Shown here in pieces: positions 8,402 to 18,392 of a stretch of 64,000 bases of DNA. This stretch comes from Paracoccaceae bacterium (GTDB lineage: Bacteria > Pseudomonadota > Alphaproteobacteria > Rhodobacterales > Rhodobacteraceae), in assembly GCA_030148005.1 (NCBI GenBank), contig JASBUI010000006.1, positions 157,009-221,008 on the forward strand. The letters run 5' to 3'. The stretch's first letter is position 1, and each line of letters begins with the position of its first letter. The notes beneath the pieces were generated by a model. It ran no database searches. It was not told the DNA's origin and saw only the letters and a list, made by a program, of their open reading frames with translations. The translations under genes and the position numbers were made by a program.

Positions 8402-8686
8402 TCAGGCCATTGCCTGCGCAAGGGCCATCGCCTGACCCATGTCGCCGTCGATTGTCAGCTTGCCGGTCATGAAGGCCGATGTCGGATCCATGTCGCCGTT
8501 CATGATCGCCTCAAAGACATCCGCGTCGGCGGTCAGCGTGACGGCGGTTTCTTCGTCACCGGCGCGCGCGCCGCCTTCATCGACGACAATTGCGCCCTGT
8601 CCGGGGATCACGAACTTTGCGCTTCCGGCAAAACCGGAGATGCGGTTATTAAGGGCCGATACGGCCTGGTCCATCTGTTCGCTCAT
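8402..8686 (-). CDS. SCP2-like sterol/lipid-carrier domain protein
   Basis: The 94-residue protein consists of a single SCP2-like fold. The family-typical SAFMTGKLTIDGDMGQAMAL stretch occupies the C-terminal third. Bacterial SCP2 proteins bind lipids or fatty-acyl derivatives non-enzymatically. It lies directly upstream of the hydrolase gene with a 3-base gap and is therefore probably co-translated with it. The start is an ATG 72 bases from the divergent TPR gene. No signal peptide is seen. Confidence 0.88.
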   Translation of the reverse strand: MSEQMDQAVSALNNRISGFAGSAKFVIPGQGAIVVDEGGARAGDEETAVTLTADADVFEAIMNGDMDPTSAFMTGKLTIDGDMGQAMALAQAMA

Positions 8687-8766
8687 GTCACTGATCCTTC
8701 AAATGTGAATTGCGGGGTGTCGCTTTTCCCCGCGGTTGCGCTAAACTCTGTACCGATATGGATGTA

Positions 8767-9318
8767 ATGAAGCGATTTCTCAAATATACCGTTACGGCAA
8801 TTGTGGTAGGAGTGTCATTATCTCTTCCTGCATTCGCCGATGAGGCGGAACTGAACCGGCTGTTTGAACAGCTGAAATCGGCTGATGCCGAAAGCATCGG
8901 CATGATCGAACAGGAAATCGTCGCCCAGTGGTCACGATCGGGGTCACCGGCAGCCGATCTTTTGCTACAGCGCGGGCGCGAGGCGCTTGTTGCAGGGGAT
9001 CTGGAGACGGCGATCGCTCATCTGACGGCCCTTACCGACTATGCGCCTGACTTCGCCGAAGGCTGGAACGCGCGCGCCACCGCCTATTTTCAGGCCGGAA
9101 AGCTTGGCCCCTCGGTTGCCGACATCGGCAGGGTGCTGGAGTTGAACCCACGCCATTTCGGAGCGATGAGCGGCCTTGCCCTTATCCTCGAAGAACTGGG
9201 AAACCCCGAAAAGGCGCTTGAGGTGTATCGCAAGATCGAAGTGCTGGCCCCTGAGCGGCCCAGCGTCAAAGACGCCATTGAGCGACTTGGCAAGGAAACA
9301 GGCGGACAGGATATCTGA
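8767..9318 (+). CDS. Exported tetratricopeptide-repeat protein
   Basis: The protein begins with a signal peptide (MKRFLKYTVTAIVVGVSL, cleavage expected after PAFA), so it is exported to the periplasm. At least two to three TPR units follow between about residues 70 and 160, for example the GWNARATAYFQAGKLGPSVA unit and the GLALILEELGNPEKALEVYR unit. TPRs mediate protein-protein contacts, and the partner is unknown. I chose the ATG at 8767 because GGA lies 4 bases upstream; an in-frame ATG three codons earlier (8758) is possible. The gene stands alone, with 130 bases to the helicase gene. Confidence 0.85.
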   Translation: MKRFLKYTVTAIVVGVSLSLPAFADEAELNRLFEQLKSADAESIGMIEQEIVAQWSRSGSPAADLLLQRGREALVAGDLETAIAHLTALTDYAPDFAEGWNARATAYFQAGKLGPSVADIGRVLELNPRHFGAMSGLALILEELGNPEKALEVYRKIEVLAPERPSVKDAIERLGKETGGQDI

Positions 9319-9447
9319 TCGAACCGGCATCAGGATCGCGGCGCCATTGGGAACCTGTAAAGTCCGGCCAGTTTCGGGACGCTCCGGGGTTGTCGATGCC
9401 CGGGCGATCTGTCTTAGTTCGGCCAGGCGCAGGTGCAGGCAGAATTC

Positions 9448-12285
9448 ATGAGTGATTTGACGGGCGGCCGGATTGCGGCGGTCTTGGGACCGACGAATAC
9501 GGGCAAGACCCACTATGCAATTGAGCGTATGCTGGCGCATCGCACCGGGGTCATCGGCCTGCCGCTTCGGCTTTTGGCGCGTGAGGTTTACGACCGCATC
9601 GTGGCCCTGCGCGGCCCCTCTGTTGTTGCGCTGGTAACGGGCGAGGAACGTATCGTGCCGCCGCGCACCGCATACTGGGTGTGTACGGTCGAGGCAATGC
9701 CGCTGGAGATCGGCGCGGACTTCGTCGCAATCGACGAAATTCAGCTTTGCGCAGACCCCGAGCGTGGCCATGTCTTCACCGACAGGCTTATGCATGCCCG
9801 CGGCCTTCACGAAACGCTGTTTCTGGGCGCGGACACGATGCGGCGCGCGATTGCGGCGATTGAGCCGCGCGCGCAGTTTGTTCAGCGCGAACGCTTCTCT
9901 CAGCTTGCCTATACTGGCGCCAAAAAGATCAGCCGCATGGCGCCGCGATCGGCCATCGTGGGGTTTTCTGTTGAAAACGTCTATGCAATTGCCGAGCTGC
10001 TCCGCCGCCAAAAGGGCGGGGCGGCGGTTGTCATGGGCGCGCTAAGCCCGCGCACGCGCAACGCACAGGTCGATCTCTACCAGAACGGCGATGTCGATTA
10101 TCTTGTGGCCACCGATGCCATCGGCATGGGACTGAACCTTGACGTCAAGCATGTCGCTTTTTCAGCGACGGCCAAGTTTGATGGCCGCAGGATGCGGGCG
10201 CTCATGCCCAATGAACTGGCGCAGATTGCAGGGCGCGCCGGGCGCTACCAGACCCCCGGCACCTTTGGCGTCACCGGAGAGGCGCGGCCGCTGCCCGATG
10301 AAGTTGTCACAGCCATATGCGAACACCGCTTTACCCCGCTGACCAAGCTGATGTGGCGTAACAACGCGCTTGAGTTTGGAAGCATCGACCGGCTGATCCA
10401 GTCTCTTGAGGCGCCTGCAAACGATGAATGGCTGACCCGGGCGCGCGAGGCGGACGATCTGACCGCGCTAAAGGCGCTGGGCGCCAGCGATGAGGTGGCC
10501 GCGCGCGCCACGCGCCCTGCCGATGTCAGGCTGCTTTGGGATGTCTGCCGCATACCCGATTTTCGCGGTATCTCACATGGTGAGCACGCCGGGCTTTTAG
10601 AGGCGATCTTCAACCATCTGCACGAAAAGGGCCAAATTCCGCAGGATTGGATGGCCCGGCAGGTCAATCGGCTTGACCGCTCGGACGGTGACATTGATAC
10701 ATTGTCCAAGCGGCTTGCCTATATCCGAACCTGGACCTATGTCGCCCAGCGAAACGGCTGGCTTGACGACGAAACCCATTGGCGTGGCGAGACGCGCGCT
10801 GTAGAAGACCGTTTGTCGGATGCGCTTCATTCCGCTCTGACGCAAAGATTTGTCGACCGGCGGACCAGTGTTCTGCTTCGGCGGTTGAAACAAAAGGAGA
10901 GCCTGGTGGCTGAGGTGAACGACAAGGGTGAAGTTACCGTCGAAGGACATATCGTCGGTCGGCTAGAGGGGTTCCGCTTCCGCCAGGATGCATCGGCAAG
11001 CCCTGATGAGGCAAAGACGCTAAAGGCGGCGGCCATCCAGTCGCTTGCGCCAGAGTTTCATTTGCGCGCCGACCGCTTCTACAACGCGCCCGACACGGAG
11101 ATGGATTTCACCGAACAGGGCGGCCTGATGTGGGGCTCGCACGCTGTCGGCAAGCTTGTTGCAGGCCCAGAGCCGCTTAAGCCCACCGCAGAAGCTTTCG
11201 TCGATGATGAGGCCGGCGCGGAAGTCGCCGCCAAGGTGCAGCGGCGCCTTCAGCATTTCATCGACCGCAAGATCGCAACCCTGTTTGAACCTTTGATCGC
11301 CCTGCAGCGTGATGAAACCCTGACCGGTTTGTCGCGCGGTTTTGCCTTTCAGATGGTCGAAGGGCTTGGCGTGGTGCCGCGCGATCAGGTGGCCAATGAC
11401 GTCAAGGGACTTGATCAGGAAGCGCGCGGTGCATTGCGCAAGCATGGCCTGCGCTTTGGCCAGTTCACGATTTTCATGCCGCTGGTCCTTAAACCCGCGC
11501 CCACCCGGCTTAGGCTGGTTCTTTGGTCGCTGGCCAAAGGCTTTCAGGAGTTTCCCGAAAGCCCGCCTCCGGGTCTTGTGACGATCCCGGCCTCAAAGGA
11601 TGTCCCGGACGGGTACTATACCATGTCCGGCTATCGCGCAGCAGGCGAACGGGCCATCCGGATTGACATGCTTGAACGCCTGGCCGATCTCTTGCGCGCT
11701 GAAAACAGCCGCGCCGGGTTTGAGGCGAACCCCGACATGCTTTCGATCACCGGCATGACGCTGGAACAATTCGCAGGCCTGATGCAGGGCCTTGGCTATA
11801 AGGCTGAACGCGGCGAGCGGCCCAAGGTCAAAGCGCAGCCCGCCCAGACCGCTGGCGCCGATGCACCCGCCGACGCCAGCGCAGATGCGCCCGCCCCAGA
11901 CGCCGAAGCCCCAAGCGCCGAAGCCGCCGCCCCAGAGGTGCCGGAAGCGGCCGAAGCCGTCGAAACGGCCGAAGGCAGCGCCCCGGAAGCCGCGCCAGAG
12001 GCAGCGGCCAAAGAGGAAGAGGCAAAGCCCGAGGCAGAGGTGTTCTATACCTTCACGTGGGCCCCGGCGCGCCGCGAGGGGCGCGCAGATGCCAAACCGC
12101 GCACCGGATCCAAGCCGCCGCGCGGCAAAGGTGCAAAGGGACGCCCGGGCGGCAAGCCCGGCCAGAAAAAGCCTGGTGGCCAGAGCGCCCCCAAAAGCTT
12201 TGCCGCACGTCCGCCGAAAAAGGACCGCATCGATCCTGACAACCCGTTTGCCGCGGCGTTGATGGGGCTTAAGGACAAAACCTGA
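9448..12285 (+). CDS. SUV3-like superfamily 2 RNA helicase
   Basis: The 945-residue product carries GPTNTGKT (Walker A, residues 14-21), DEIQLC (motif II) and NELAQIAGRAGRYQ (motif VI). This is the order and wording of the mitochondrial SUV3 helicases, which unwind RNA for degradation. The helicase core occupies about residues 1-330, and a SUV3-like C-terminal region follows. The last 150 residues change character: an Ala/Glu/Pro-rich low-complexity stretch and then a Lys/Gly/Pro-rich basic tail, likely disordered and RNA-binding. The ATG at 9448 has AGG 8 bases upstream; a GTG at 9433 is an alternative. The following S4 gene begins 1 base after the stop, implying joint translation of two RNA-binding proteins. 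Confidence 0.92.
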   Translation: MSDLTGGRIAAVLGPTNTGKTHYAIERMLAHRTGVIGLPLRLLAREVYDRIVALRGPSVVALVTGEERIVPPRTAYWVCTVEAMPLEIGADFVAIDEIQLCADPERGHVFTDRLMHARGLHETLFLGADTMRRAIAAIEPRAQFVQRERFSQLAYTGAKKISRMAPRSAIVGFSVENVYAIAELLRRQKGGAAVVMGALSPRTRNAQVDLYQNGDVDYLVATDAIGMGLNLDVKHVAFSATAKFDGRRMRALMPNELAQIAGRAGRYQTPGTFGVTGEARPLPDEVVTAICEHRFTPLTKLMWRNNALEFGSIDRLIQSLEAPANDEWLTRAREADDLTALKALGASDEVAARATRPADVRLLWDVCRIPDFRGISHGEHAGLLEAIFNHLHEKGQIPQDWMARQVNRLDRSDGDIDTLSKRLAYIRTWTYVAQRNGWLDDETHWRGETRAVEDRLSDALHSALTQRFVDRRTSVLLRRLKQKESLVAEVNDKGEVTVEGHIVGRLEGFRFRQDASASPDEAKTLKAAAIQSLAPEFHLRADRFYNAPDTEMDFTEQGGLMWGSHAVGKLVAGPEPLKPTAEAFVDDEAGAEVAAKVQRRLQHFIDRKIATLFEPLIALQRDETLTGLSRGFAFQMVEGLGVVPRDQVANDVKGLDQEARGALRKHGLRFGQFTIFMPLVLKPAPTRLRLVLWSLAKGFQEFPESPPPGLVTIPASKDVPDGYYTMSGYRAAGERAIRIDMLERLADLLRAENSRAGFEANPDMLSITGMTLEQFAGLMQGLGYKAERGERPKVKAQPAQTAGADAPADASADAPAPDAEAPSAEAAAPEVPEAAEAVETAEGSAPEAAPEAAAKEEEAKPEAEVFYTFTWAPARREGRADAKPRTGSKPPRGKGAKGRPGGKPGQKKPGGQSAPKSFAARPPKKDRIDPDNPFAAALMGLKDKT

Positions 12286-12286
12286 A

Positions 12287-12694
12287 TTGAGCGCAGGCCT
12301 GCCAAGCGAAACAGATGCCGAGCCTACCTCGCAGGGCTCGATCCGGGTCGACAAATGGCTTTGGTGGGCCCGCTTCTTCAAAACGCGCAGCCAGGCCGCC
12401 AAGGTCGTGACGGCCGGAAAGCTGCGGGTAAACGGCACGCGCATTTCCAAACCGGCAACCGCCGTCGGGCCGGGCGATACGCTGACCTTTCCGCAAGCGC
12501 GGGAAATTCGCGTCGTGCGGCTGATTGCCATCGGAACCCGGCGCGGACCCGCACCCGAAGCTCAGGCGCTTTACAGCGACCTGACGCCGCCGCAGAAGGA
12601 TGTTCCCCCGAACCCGCGCTTTGAGGGAAAAGGACGCCCGGGCAAGAAAGATCGCCGCAATGCCGATCTTTCCCGCCGCGATATGCTTGAATGA
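12287..12694 (+). CDS. S4-domain RNA-binding protein (Hsp15-like)
   Basis: The 135-residue protein has an S4 RNA-binding domain at about residues 18-75 (RVDKWLWWARFFKTRSQAAK, then GKLRVNGTRISKPA). A basic tail follows (GRPGKKDRR). This is the layout of the heat-shock protein Hsp15/HslR, which in Escherichia coli rescues stalled 50S subunits. The start codon is TTG at 12287, almost touching the helicase stop, so expression is probably coupled. A role in ribosome or RNA quality control alongside the helicase is an inference from this pairing. Confidence 0.9.
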   Translation: MSAGLPSETDAEPTSQGSIRVDKWLWWARFFKTRSQAAKVVTAGKLRVNGTRISKPATAVGPGDTLTFPQAREIRVVRLIAIGTRRGPAPEAQALYSDLTPPQKDVPPNPRFEGKGRPGKKDRRNADLSRRDMLE

Positions 12695-12745
12695 TCCCTC
12701 TCGCTGGACTAGGGGGAGGATCGAACCAGAATTGTGGATACCGCC

Positions 12746-13084
12746 ATGACCTATATTGTCACGGACAATTGCATCGCCTGTAAATACACCGACTGCGTCG
12801 AGGTTTGCCCGGTCGATTGTTTCTACGAGGGTGAGAACATGCTGGTCATCCATCCTGACGAATGCATCGACTGCGGCGTGTGCGAGCCTGAGTGCCCCGC
12901 CGACGCCATCCGCCCCGATACTGAGCCGGACATGGAAAAATGGGTGGAGTTTAATCGCAAGTATTCCGAAGCCTGGCCCGTAATCATCACCAAGAAAGAT
13001 CCGCTGCCAGAGGCCGATGATCGCGATGGTGAAGAGGACAAGCTGAAGAAATACTTCAGCGAGACCCCCGGCGAGGGCGGTTAA
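12746..13084 (+). CDS. fdxA: 7Fe ferredoxin FdxA
   Basis: The 112-residue ferredoxin has cysteines at positions 9, 12, 17, 21 and 25, then 40, 43, 46 and 50. These supply one 3Fe-4S cluster and one 4Fe-4S cluster ([12 protein letters not shown]), as in Azotobacter ferredoxin I-type proteins. The acidic C-terminal extension (about 60 residues) is typical of this family. It carries low-potential electrons in the cytosol, with partners not evident here. The ATG at 12746 follows an in-frame GTG four codons earlier. The carD gene lies 316 bases downstream. Confidence 0.95.
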   Translation: MTYIVTDNCIACKYTDCVEVCPVDCFYEGENMLVIHPDECIDCGVCEPECPADAIRPDTEPDMEKWVEFNRKYSEAWPVIITKKDPLPEADDRDGEEDKLKKYFSETPGEGG

Positions 13085-13400
13085 GGGCGATTCGTTTCCC
13101 CCGCTTGCAGGGCAGGACCCCCGGCCAAAGCCCGTCAGTTGACCCCGCGTAAGGTCCTGAATTTCAGGCTCAATCCATCGAATTTTCGCTGGGATGCTTT
13201 AATTGGGCCGTTTTTTCTGCTATGGTGGCAACTGATGATGATGACAGAAACCTGACACCTGCTGCAGTGCGCGCCGCCTGTGGCGACTATTAATCAGCGC
13301 CAATTTCACCATTCACGGGGTATGTGCTTTGCCCCGCGGGTGATTTTGTCGCCTGACGTTCTGGCCCGGCACCTGGGGCTCTACGAGGATAAAAGCAACG
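13085..13400 (+). other. Gene-free stretch with the carD promoter and leader
   Basis: No convincing coding region is seen in these 316 bases. A weak promoter-like pair, TTTAAT and TATGGT with 17-base spacing, lies near 13198-13226. That would leave a leader of about 170 bases before the carD ATG. No recognised riboswitch or strong terminator for fdxA was found. The promoter call is tentative. Confidence 0.35.
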
Positions 13401-13913
13401 ATGAGCAAATCAAAGAAGAACGAATTTCGCCCGAACGACTATGTTGTCTACCCGGCACATGGCGTCGGACAGATTGTATCGATCGAAGAGCAGGAAGTGG
13501 CGGGGATGTCGCTGGAGCTGTTCGTGATCTCGTTCGAAAAGGACAAGATGACACTGCGCGTTCCCACCAACAAGGCAACCGATGTCGGGATGCGCTCTTT
13601 GTCCTCGCCCGATGTCGTCTCCAAGGCGATGGACACGCTAAAGGGCAAGGCGCGCGTCAAGCGTGCGATGTGGTCCCGCCGTGCGCAGGAATATGAGCAA
13701 AAGATCAATTCAGGCGATCTTATCTCGATCGCCGAGGTCGTACGCGACCTGCACCGCACCGATGACCAGCGCGAGCAAAGCTATTCCGAGCGTCAGCTTT
13801 ACGAAGCCGCGCTAGAGCGTTTGACCCGCGAAGTTGCGGCCGTTGGCGGCACCGATGAGGTGAACGCGCAAAAGCAGGTGGATGATGTGCTTGTAAGCCG
13901 CGTCGCCGCCTAA
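13401..13913 (+). CDS. carD: CarD-family transcriptional regulator
   Basis: The 170-residue product is a CarD/CdnL-type protein. The N-terminal RNA-polymerase-interacting domain spans about residues 8-70 (NDYVVYPAHGVGQIVSIEEQ is the hallmark). A helical DNA-binding C-terminal domain follows, with WSRRAQEYEQKINSG near residue 95. CarD proteins bind the beta subunit and stabilise open complexes, notably at rRNA promoters; in Rhodobacter they compensate for a missing promoter element. The gene is monocistronic: a strong intrinsic terminator lies 27 bases after the stop. It also sits beside fdxA, a linkage I recall from other Rhodobacterales. Confidence 0.95.
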   Translation: MSKSKKNEFRPNDYVVYPAHGVGQIVSIEEQEVAGMSLELFVISFEKDKMTLRVPTNKATDVGMRSLSSPDVVSKAMDTLKGKARVKRAMWSRRAQEYEQKINSGDLISIAEVVRDLHRTDDQREQSYSERQLYEAALERLTREVAAVGGTDEVNAQKQVDDVLVSRVAA

Positions 13914-13940
13914 GGGCGAAAGTTCTTGTCAGTTTTGAAA

Positions 13941-13970
13941 GGGTCGCCCGAATGTGGGCGGCCCTTTTTC
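13941..13970 (+). terminator. Intrinsic terminator of carD
   Basis: GGGTCGCCC at 13941-13949 pairs with GGGCGGCCC at 13956-13964 (9 bp, one U-G wobble, 6-base loop). It is followed immediately by TTTTTC. This is a textbook Rho-independent terminator for the + strand. Confidence 0.93.
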
Positions 13971-14004
13971 TTTGCCCGCATCCTTGGCCGGGCCGCTGCG
14001 CCCT

Positions 14005-14769
14005 CTATCCCAGCGCGGCGCTGAGGCTAAGCAGGACCGCAATCTCGCCCAGCTGCTGCGCCGCGCCCAGCGTGTCGCCCGTGTGCCCGCCGATTTTGGC
14101 CGCAGCAACGCTCGCCGCCGCCCAGAAGGCAAGGCCCGCCACCAAAAGCGCGGGCAACCCTGCGCCGCCTGCAAACACAAGTGCAAAGCCGGTGCCAATC
14201 CCCACCGCCAGCAAGGCGGTAGGCGCCGATGGGCGGCCGGTGTCAGCGGCAAGGCCCGTGCTGCGCGCAGGTTCAACCATTGCCATGATCGGCGGCATTC
14301 CCGACCGCGAAAGCGCCCCGGCAAGGATCAGGGGCGCAAAGACGTGGCCAGCGGAAAACAGAACGCCAAGGGCCGAAACCCGCAGGATCAGCGACAGCCC
14401 AAGGGCCAGAACGCCGTAGCTGCCGATACGGCTGTCTTTCATGATCTCAAGGCGGCGTTCCTTGTCCCATCCGCCCCAAAGCCCATCGGCGCTGTCGGCC
14501 AGACCGTCTTCGTGCATGGCGCCTGTCAGGATAACCATCGTCGCAACGGCAAGCGCTGCCGCAAGGTAGGGGGCAAGGCCCAGCCAAAGCGCGATACCCC
14601 CGGCACATGCCGCCAGAAACCCCACGATCGCCCCGGCCACCGGATAGGCCCAAGCCGCTTTCGCCCCGCGCCCCTGTCCCGCCATCTGCGGCACCGGCAG
14701 CCGTGTCAAAAGCTGCAGCGCATCCGCCACATCGCTTGCCTTGATTAATTCGTCATTGCCGTTCGACAC
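14005..14769 (-). CDS. cobS: Adenosylcobinamide-GDP ribazoletransferase (CobS/CobV)
   Basis: This integral membrane enzyme joins adenosylcobinamide-GDP and alpha-ribazole in the last steps of B12 assembly. The 254-residue product has the family motif [18 protein letters not shown] (near residues 83-100), which contains the conserved acidic residues. About six hydrophobic segments are spread along the rest. The start is a GTG at 14769, 78 bases from the divergent cobT. Pairing of the last two lower-ligand enzymes, one on each strand, indicates local control of nucleotide-loop assembly. I saw no B12 riboswitch in the 78-base gap. Confidence 0.95.
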   Translation of the reverse strand: MSNGNDELIKASDVADALQLLTRLPVPQMAGQGRGAKAAWAYPVAGAIVGFLAACAGGIALWLGLAPYLAAALAVATMVILTGAMHEDGLADSADGLWGGWDKERRLEIMKDSRIGSYGVLALGLSLILRVSALGVLFSAGHVFAPLILAGALSRSGMPPIMAMVEPARSTGLAADTGRPSAPTALLAVGIGTGFALVFAGGAGLPALLVAGLAFWAAASVAAAKIGGHTGDTLGAAQQLGEIAVLLSLSAALG

Positions 14770-14847
14770 ATGCTTGGCCTTTCGCGGGCAGTCCGTTACG
14801 CACGTCCTGAGCTAGCCGGGTATAGACCAGAATTCAACGAGGACAAA

Positions 14848-15867
14848 ATGCACGACGCGCCCTTTTCGACACTGACCGAGTTTCGCGACATTCTGGCCGC
14901 CATGCCAACTGCGGATGAGGGCGCCCTTGCCAAGGCAACCGAACGCAACGGACAGCTGACCAAACCGCCCGGCGCGCTTGGCGATCTTGAGGATATGGCG
15001 ATCTGGTATGCCGCCTGGCGCGGTGATCCGCGCCCCCGCATCGAGCGGCCGCAAGTTCTGATCTTTGCGGGCAATCACGGCGTTGCCGCAAGGGGCGTTT
15101 CGGCCTTCCCCGCCGAGGTGACCGCGCAGATGGTTCTGAACTTTCAGGCCGGCGGCGCGGCCATCAACCAATTGGCAAAAGCCGCGGGCGCCCAGCTTGG
15201 CGTTCACGCGCTGGATCTTGATAAGCCGACGGCGGATTTCACCCAAGGCCCCGCAATGTCAGAGGCCGAGGTGACCGGGGCGCTGGCAACCGGATGGGCG
15301 GCCGTTGATCCAAAGGCCGATTTGCTTGTCGTGGGCGAGATGGGCATCGGCAACACCACTTCGGCCGCCGCAATTGCCTTGGCGCTTTATGGCGGCGCGC
15401 CCTCCGATTGGGCCGGCCGGGGCACCGGTGTTGACGATGCGGGCCTTGCGCTGAAATGCGATGTGCTTCGGCAGGGGCTTGCCGCCAATGCGGGCGCGGC
15501 AACAGATGGGCTTGAGGCGCTGCGCTGTCTTGGCGGGCGCGAGCTTGCGGCGATGGCCGGTGCGATCGCTGCCGCCCGCGCTGCGCGCATTCCGGTTATC
15601 CTTGACGGGTTCATCTGCACCGCCGCCGCCGCGAGCTTGGAAAGCGCTGTTCCCGGCGCCTTGGATCACACCATTGCCGGTCACCGCTCTGCCGAAGGCG
15701 CACATGGCCAGCTTTTGGACCGCTTGGGCAAGGCGCCGCTTTTGTCGCTGAACATGCGCCTTGGTGAAGGATCGGGCGGAACCTTGGCAATCAACGTCCT
15801 GAAAGGCGCAGTGGCCTGCCTGTCGGGAATGGCGACATTCGCCGAGGCAGGCGTCAGCGGCGCCTAG
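14848..15867 (+). CDS. cobT: Nicotinate-nucleotide-dimethylbenzimidazole phosphoribosyltransferase
   Basis: CobT activates the lower base for cobalamin by making alpha-ribazole phosphate. The 339-residue product has the family segments [20 protein letters not shown] (near residues 74-93) and [13 protein letters not shown] (near 166-178). A C-terminal [11 protein letters not shown] carries the catalytic glutamate. The ATG at 14848 has GAGGA 4 bases before it; the reading frame extends upstream without family similarity. It acts directly before CobS, which is encoded divergently. The last 4 bases overlap the convergent antiporter gene. Confidence 0.96.
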   Translation: MHDAPFSTLTEFRDILAAMPTADEGALAKATERNGQLTKPPGALGDLEDMAIWYAAWRGDPRPRIERPQVLIFAGNHGVAARGVSAFPAEVTAQMVLNFQAGGAAINQLAKAAGAQLGVHALDLDKPTADFTQGPAMSEAEVTGALATGWAAVDPKADLLVVGEMGIGNTTSAAAIALALYGGAPSDWAGRGTGVDDAGLALKCDVLRQGLAANAGAATDGLEALRCLGGRELAAMAGAIAAARAARIPVILDGFICTAAAASLESAVPGALDHTIAGHRSAEGAHGQLLDRLGKAPLLSLNMRLGEGSGGTLAINVLKGAVACLSGMATFAEAGVSGA

Positions 15868-17807
15868 CGATCCTGCGTGGGCGCAGGATCAGGCTGGTCT
15901 TTGCCATCACCATCGCCGGCGCCCAAAGCCTCGCTTACTTCGTCCGGCGTGCCGCCGTTCTCATCAAGCGTTGCAACCAGTGCAGTTTCAAAGTCGCGGT
16001 TCAGTGCGCGGGCGTGGTTCATATAGGCCGCGTTGCGATGCACAGGTATTGTCGGATCCCAAAGTTCGGCCAATTCGCGCATCGCCTTGCGGTCCATCGT
16101 GTAGAACGAATGCTCCAGCTCGCCGGCCTGAAAGTCGCTAAGGCCCATGTTCTCAAGTACGTATCTGCCGGCACGTAGCGAGCTGTCGAAAAGCTCGCGC
16201 ACGATGTCATTTGCGCCCGCGCGATAAAGTTCGAACACATGCACCCGGTCGTGCGCGCGCGCCACGATGTGGATATCCGGCCGCTCGCGCCGCGCATATT
16301 GAACCAGCTTGGTCACAGTTGCCCGATCATCCATCGCAACCACCAGAACCCGCGCCGTGGCAAAGCCCGCAGCATAAAGCATGTCCGGCCGCGTCGGATC
16401 GCCCAGAAACGCCTTGAAACCAAACTGACGCATCAGTTGAATGGTCTTCAGGTCATGGTCAAGCACCGTGGTCTTGAAGCCGCCAAGCTGCACAAGGCGG
16501 TTGACGATCTGGCCGAACCGGCCTGTTCCGGCGATGATAATGGGTTCTTGCTCGGCAAACTGATCATGCGGCGTCTCGGCGGTCGCCTCGGCCACGCGGC
16601 GGGACAGAAACTCATAAAGGATGAAGAAGAGCGGGGTCAAAAGCATCGAAAGAGCAATGACCAAAAGCAGCGTTTCCGCCATCGGCTCTGGAAGGACATT
16701 CTGCTGAAGCGAAAAGCTTATCAGGACAAAGCCAAATTCACCCGCCTGCGCCAGCCCAAGCGCAAACAGCCAATAGTCGCGGCCCTTGAGCTTGAAAAGA
16801 AAACCAAGGCCCGCCAGCACCACGAATTTGATCGCCATAATCCCAAGCGCCAGACCCACGATTGTGCCGGGTTTGTGCAGGAAAGCATTGAAATCAATGC
16901 CCGCACCGACCGTGATAAAGAAGAGCCCCAAAAGCAGACCCTTGAAGGGCGCAATATCGCTTTCAAGCTCGTGCCGAAACTCAGAGTTGGCCAGAACCAC
17001 ACCGGCAAGGAAGGTTCCCAGAGCCGGGGACAGACCAACGAGGTTCATAAGCGCCGCGATCCCGACGACGATCATCAAGGCAAAGGCCGTCGTCAGCTCC
17101 CGAAGCCGCGATGTGTGCACATAATAAAAGGCCGGGCGCATAAGGAAAATGCCCGCCAGAATGATGAACCCGACCGCCGCCAAGGTGACAAGCGTAACGC
17201 CCCAACCGGGTAGGCCCGAAACCAGCGACATCGCCTCTTTCGCCTCGGGAAGGTTGACCTGAAGCGATCCGTCGGGCGCGATGGTTGGCAGCGCCGGCAA
17301 TGCCAGAAGCGGAAAAAGCGCCAGCATCGGGATGACCGATATGTCCTGCGTCAGCAGAACAGAGAACGACGCCTTGCCGCCCGGTGTCTGCATCAGGCGC
17401 TTTTCCGTCAGCGTCTGCAGAACGATAGCCGTTGATGAGAGCGAAAAGATCAGACCGATGGCCAGCGAAATCGAGAACGGCTGACCCAAATATTGCGCCG
17501 CTGCGGTGATCAGCGCACCGGTTGCCACGATCTGTAGCCCGCCAAGCCCGATAAGTCGGTTGCGCATATCCCACAAGGCGCGCGGCTCTAGCTCAAGTCC
17601 GATGAGAAACAGCATCATCACGACGCCAAATTCGGCAAAATGGCGAAGATCGATGGTTTCCGATCCCGCGATACCCAGAACAGGGCCGATCACGATGCCT
17701 GCAATAAGATAACCCAGCACGGAACCCAGCCCAAAGCGCATCGCCAGGGGTACCGCCAACATCGCGGCGAACAGGTAAATCGTGGCCTGAAGCAGAAAAG
17801 TTTCCAT
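15864..17807 (-). CDS. Kef-type monovalent cation:proton antiporter (CPA2)
   Basis: The 647-residue membrane protein has a CPA2 exchanger domain with 11-13 predicted helices in residues 1-385. It contains the [13 protein letters not shown] segment and an [11 protein letters not shown] helix. A cytosolic RCK/TrkA-N domain follows ([17 protein letters not shown] near residue 418, a nucleotide-binding turn). This architecture matches KefB/KefC potassium efflux systems, which are gated by glutathione adducts or nucleotides. The C-terminal 40 residues are low-complexity. I chose the ATG at 17807; a TTG three codons upstream is possible but sits too close to the GGAG. The exported ion is inferred, not shown. 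Confidence 0.9.
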   Translation of the reverse strand: METFLLQATIYLFAAMLAVPLAMRFGLGSVLGYLIAGIVIGPVLGIAGSETIDLRHFAEFGVVMMLFLIGLELEPRALWDMRNRLIGLGGLQIVATGALITAAAQYLGQPFSISLAIGLIFSLSSTAIVLQTLTEKRLMQTPGGKASFSVLLTQDISVIPMLALFPLLALPALPTIAPDGSLQVNLPEAKEAMSLVSGLPGWGVTLVTLAAVGFIILAGIFLMRPAFYYVHTSRLRELTTAFALMIVVGIAALMNLVGLSPALGTFLAGVVLANSEFRHELESDIAPFKGLLLGLFFITVGAGIDFNAFLHKPGTIVGLALGIMAIKFVVLAGLGFLFKLKGRDYWLFALGLAQAGEFGFVLISFSLQQNVLPEPMAETLLLVIALSMLLTPLFFILYEFLSRRVAEATAETPHDQFAEQEPIIIAGTGRFGQIVNRLVQLGGFKTTVLDHDLKTIQLMRQFGFKAFLGDPTRPDMLYAAGFATARVLVVAMDDRATVTKLVQYARRERPDIHIVARAHDRVHVFELYRAGANDIVRELFDSSLRAGRYVLENMGLSDFQAGELEHSFYTMDRKAMRELAELWDPTIPVHRNAAYMNHARALNRDFETALVATLDENGGTPDEVSEALGAGDGDGKDQPDPAPTQDR

Positions 17808-17905
17808 ATCGGCCAATTACTCCAATCTTTTGTCCAAGCGTGAAGGCCCGCGCCGCAGATGACAAGTGCGATACATTGTTGCGGACCGATTTTTGGGCCT
17901 CTGCG

Positions 17906-18364
17906 TCACAAAGCCAGCGGGGCACCCGACTTTAGTTCGGCCATCACGATCTTGCTTTGCACACGCGCCACCGCCTCATGCGGCAAAAGCACCTGCTGTA
18001 TCAGCCGGTTCAGCGCGCTGAGGTCGCTGCAATAGACCTGCAGCATGTAGTCGGCCTCTCCTGTCAGGGTCCAGACGCTGATGATCTCACGCTGATGGGT
18101 TGCCATCGTTGCAAAACTTCTGGCCGCTTGCGGCGCGTGCGATGCCATCTGGACCTGAACAAAGGCCTGAACCGTCAGCCCCGCCATCTGCGCATCGATC
18201 CGCGCGCCATATCCGCGGATGATGCCCTGCGCCTCAAGCCTTTGCCGCCGCCGCCCGGCCTGTGACGCCGATAGGTTCAAAAGCGCGCCAAGCTCTTGTG
18301 CCGTCAGCATCGCGTTTTCCTGAAGGGCGGCCAAAAGCCTGATGTCGATCGGGTCCAAAATCAT
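17906..18364 (-). CDS. Lrp/AsnC-family transcriptional regulator
   Basis: The 152-residue protein has an N-terminal helix-turn-helix (residues 4-50, including LTAQELGALLNLSASQAGRR). A C-terminal RAM/AsnC ligand-binding domain follows (VWTLTGEADYMLQVYCSD near residue 100). It begins 133 bases from the divergent hpd gene, an arrangement that often reflects direct control. Since hpd acts in tyrosine breakdown, an aromatic amino acid is a plausible effector. The frame extends upstream to 18412, but the ATG at 18364 starts the family homology. Inverted repeats in the shared gap are candidate operators. Confidence 0.92.
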   Translation of the reverse strand: MILDPIDIRLLAALQENAMLTAQELGALLNLSASQAGRRRQRLEAQGIIRGYGARIDAQMAGLTVQAFVQVQMASHAPQAARSFATMATHQREIISVWTLTGEADYMLQVYCSDLSALNRLIQQVLLPHEAVARVQSKIVMAELKSGAPLAL

Positions 18365-18392
18365 GCGGGTTTCGCGCCTTATGATGCCAATT

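Noticed and set aside
8965..10011. 348-codon open frame on the minus strand
   Set aside because: Opposite the TPR gene and the helicase; no family features.
11593..12531. 312-codon open frame on the minus strand
   Set aside because: Mirror of the low-complexity tail of the helicase; Gly/Arg-rich artefact.
14770..14847. B12 riboswitch in the cobS-cobT gap
   Set aside because: The gap is 78 bases, too short, and lacks a B12-box pattern.
16239..17213. 324-codon open frame on the plus strand
   Set aside because: Antisense to the Kef-type antiporter; Lys/Arg-rich without domain pattern.
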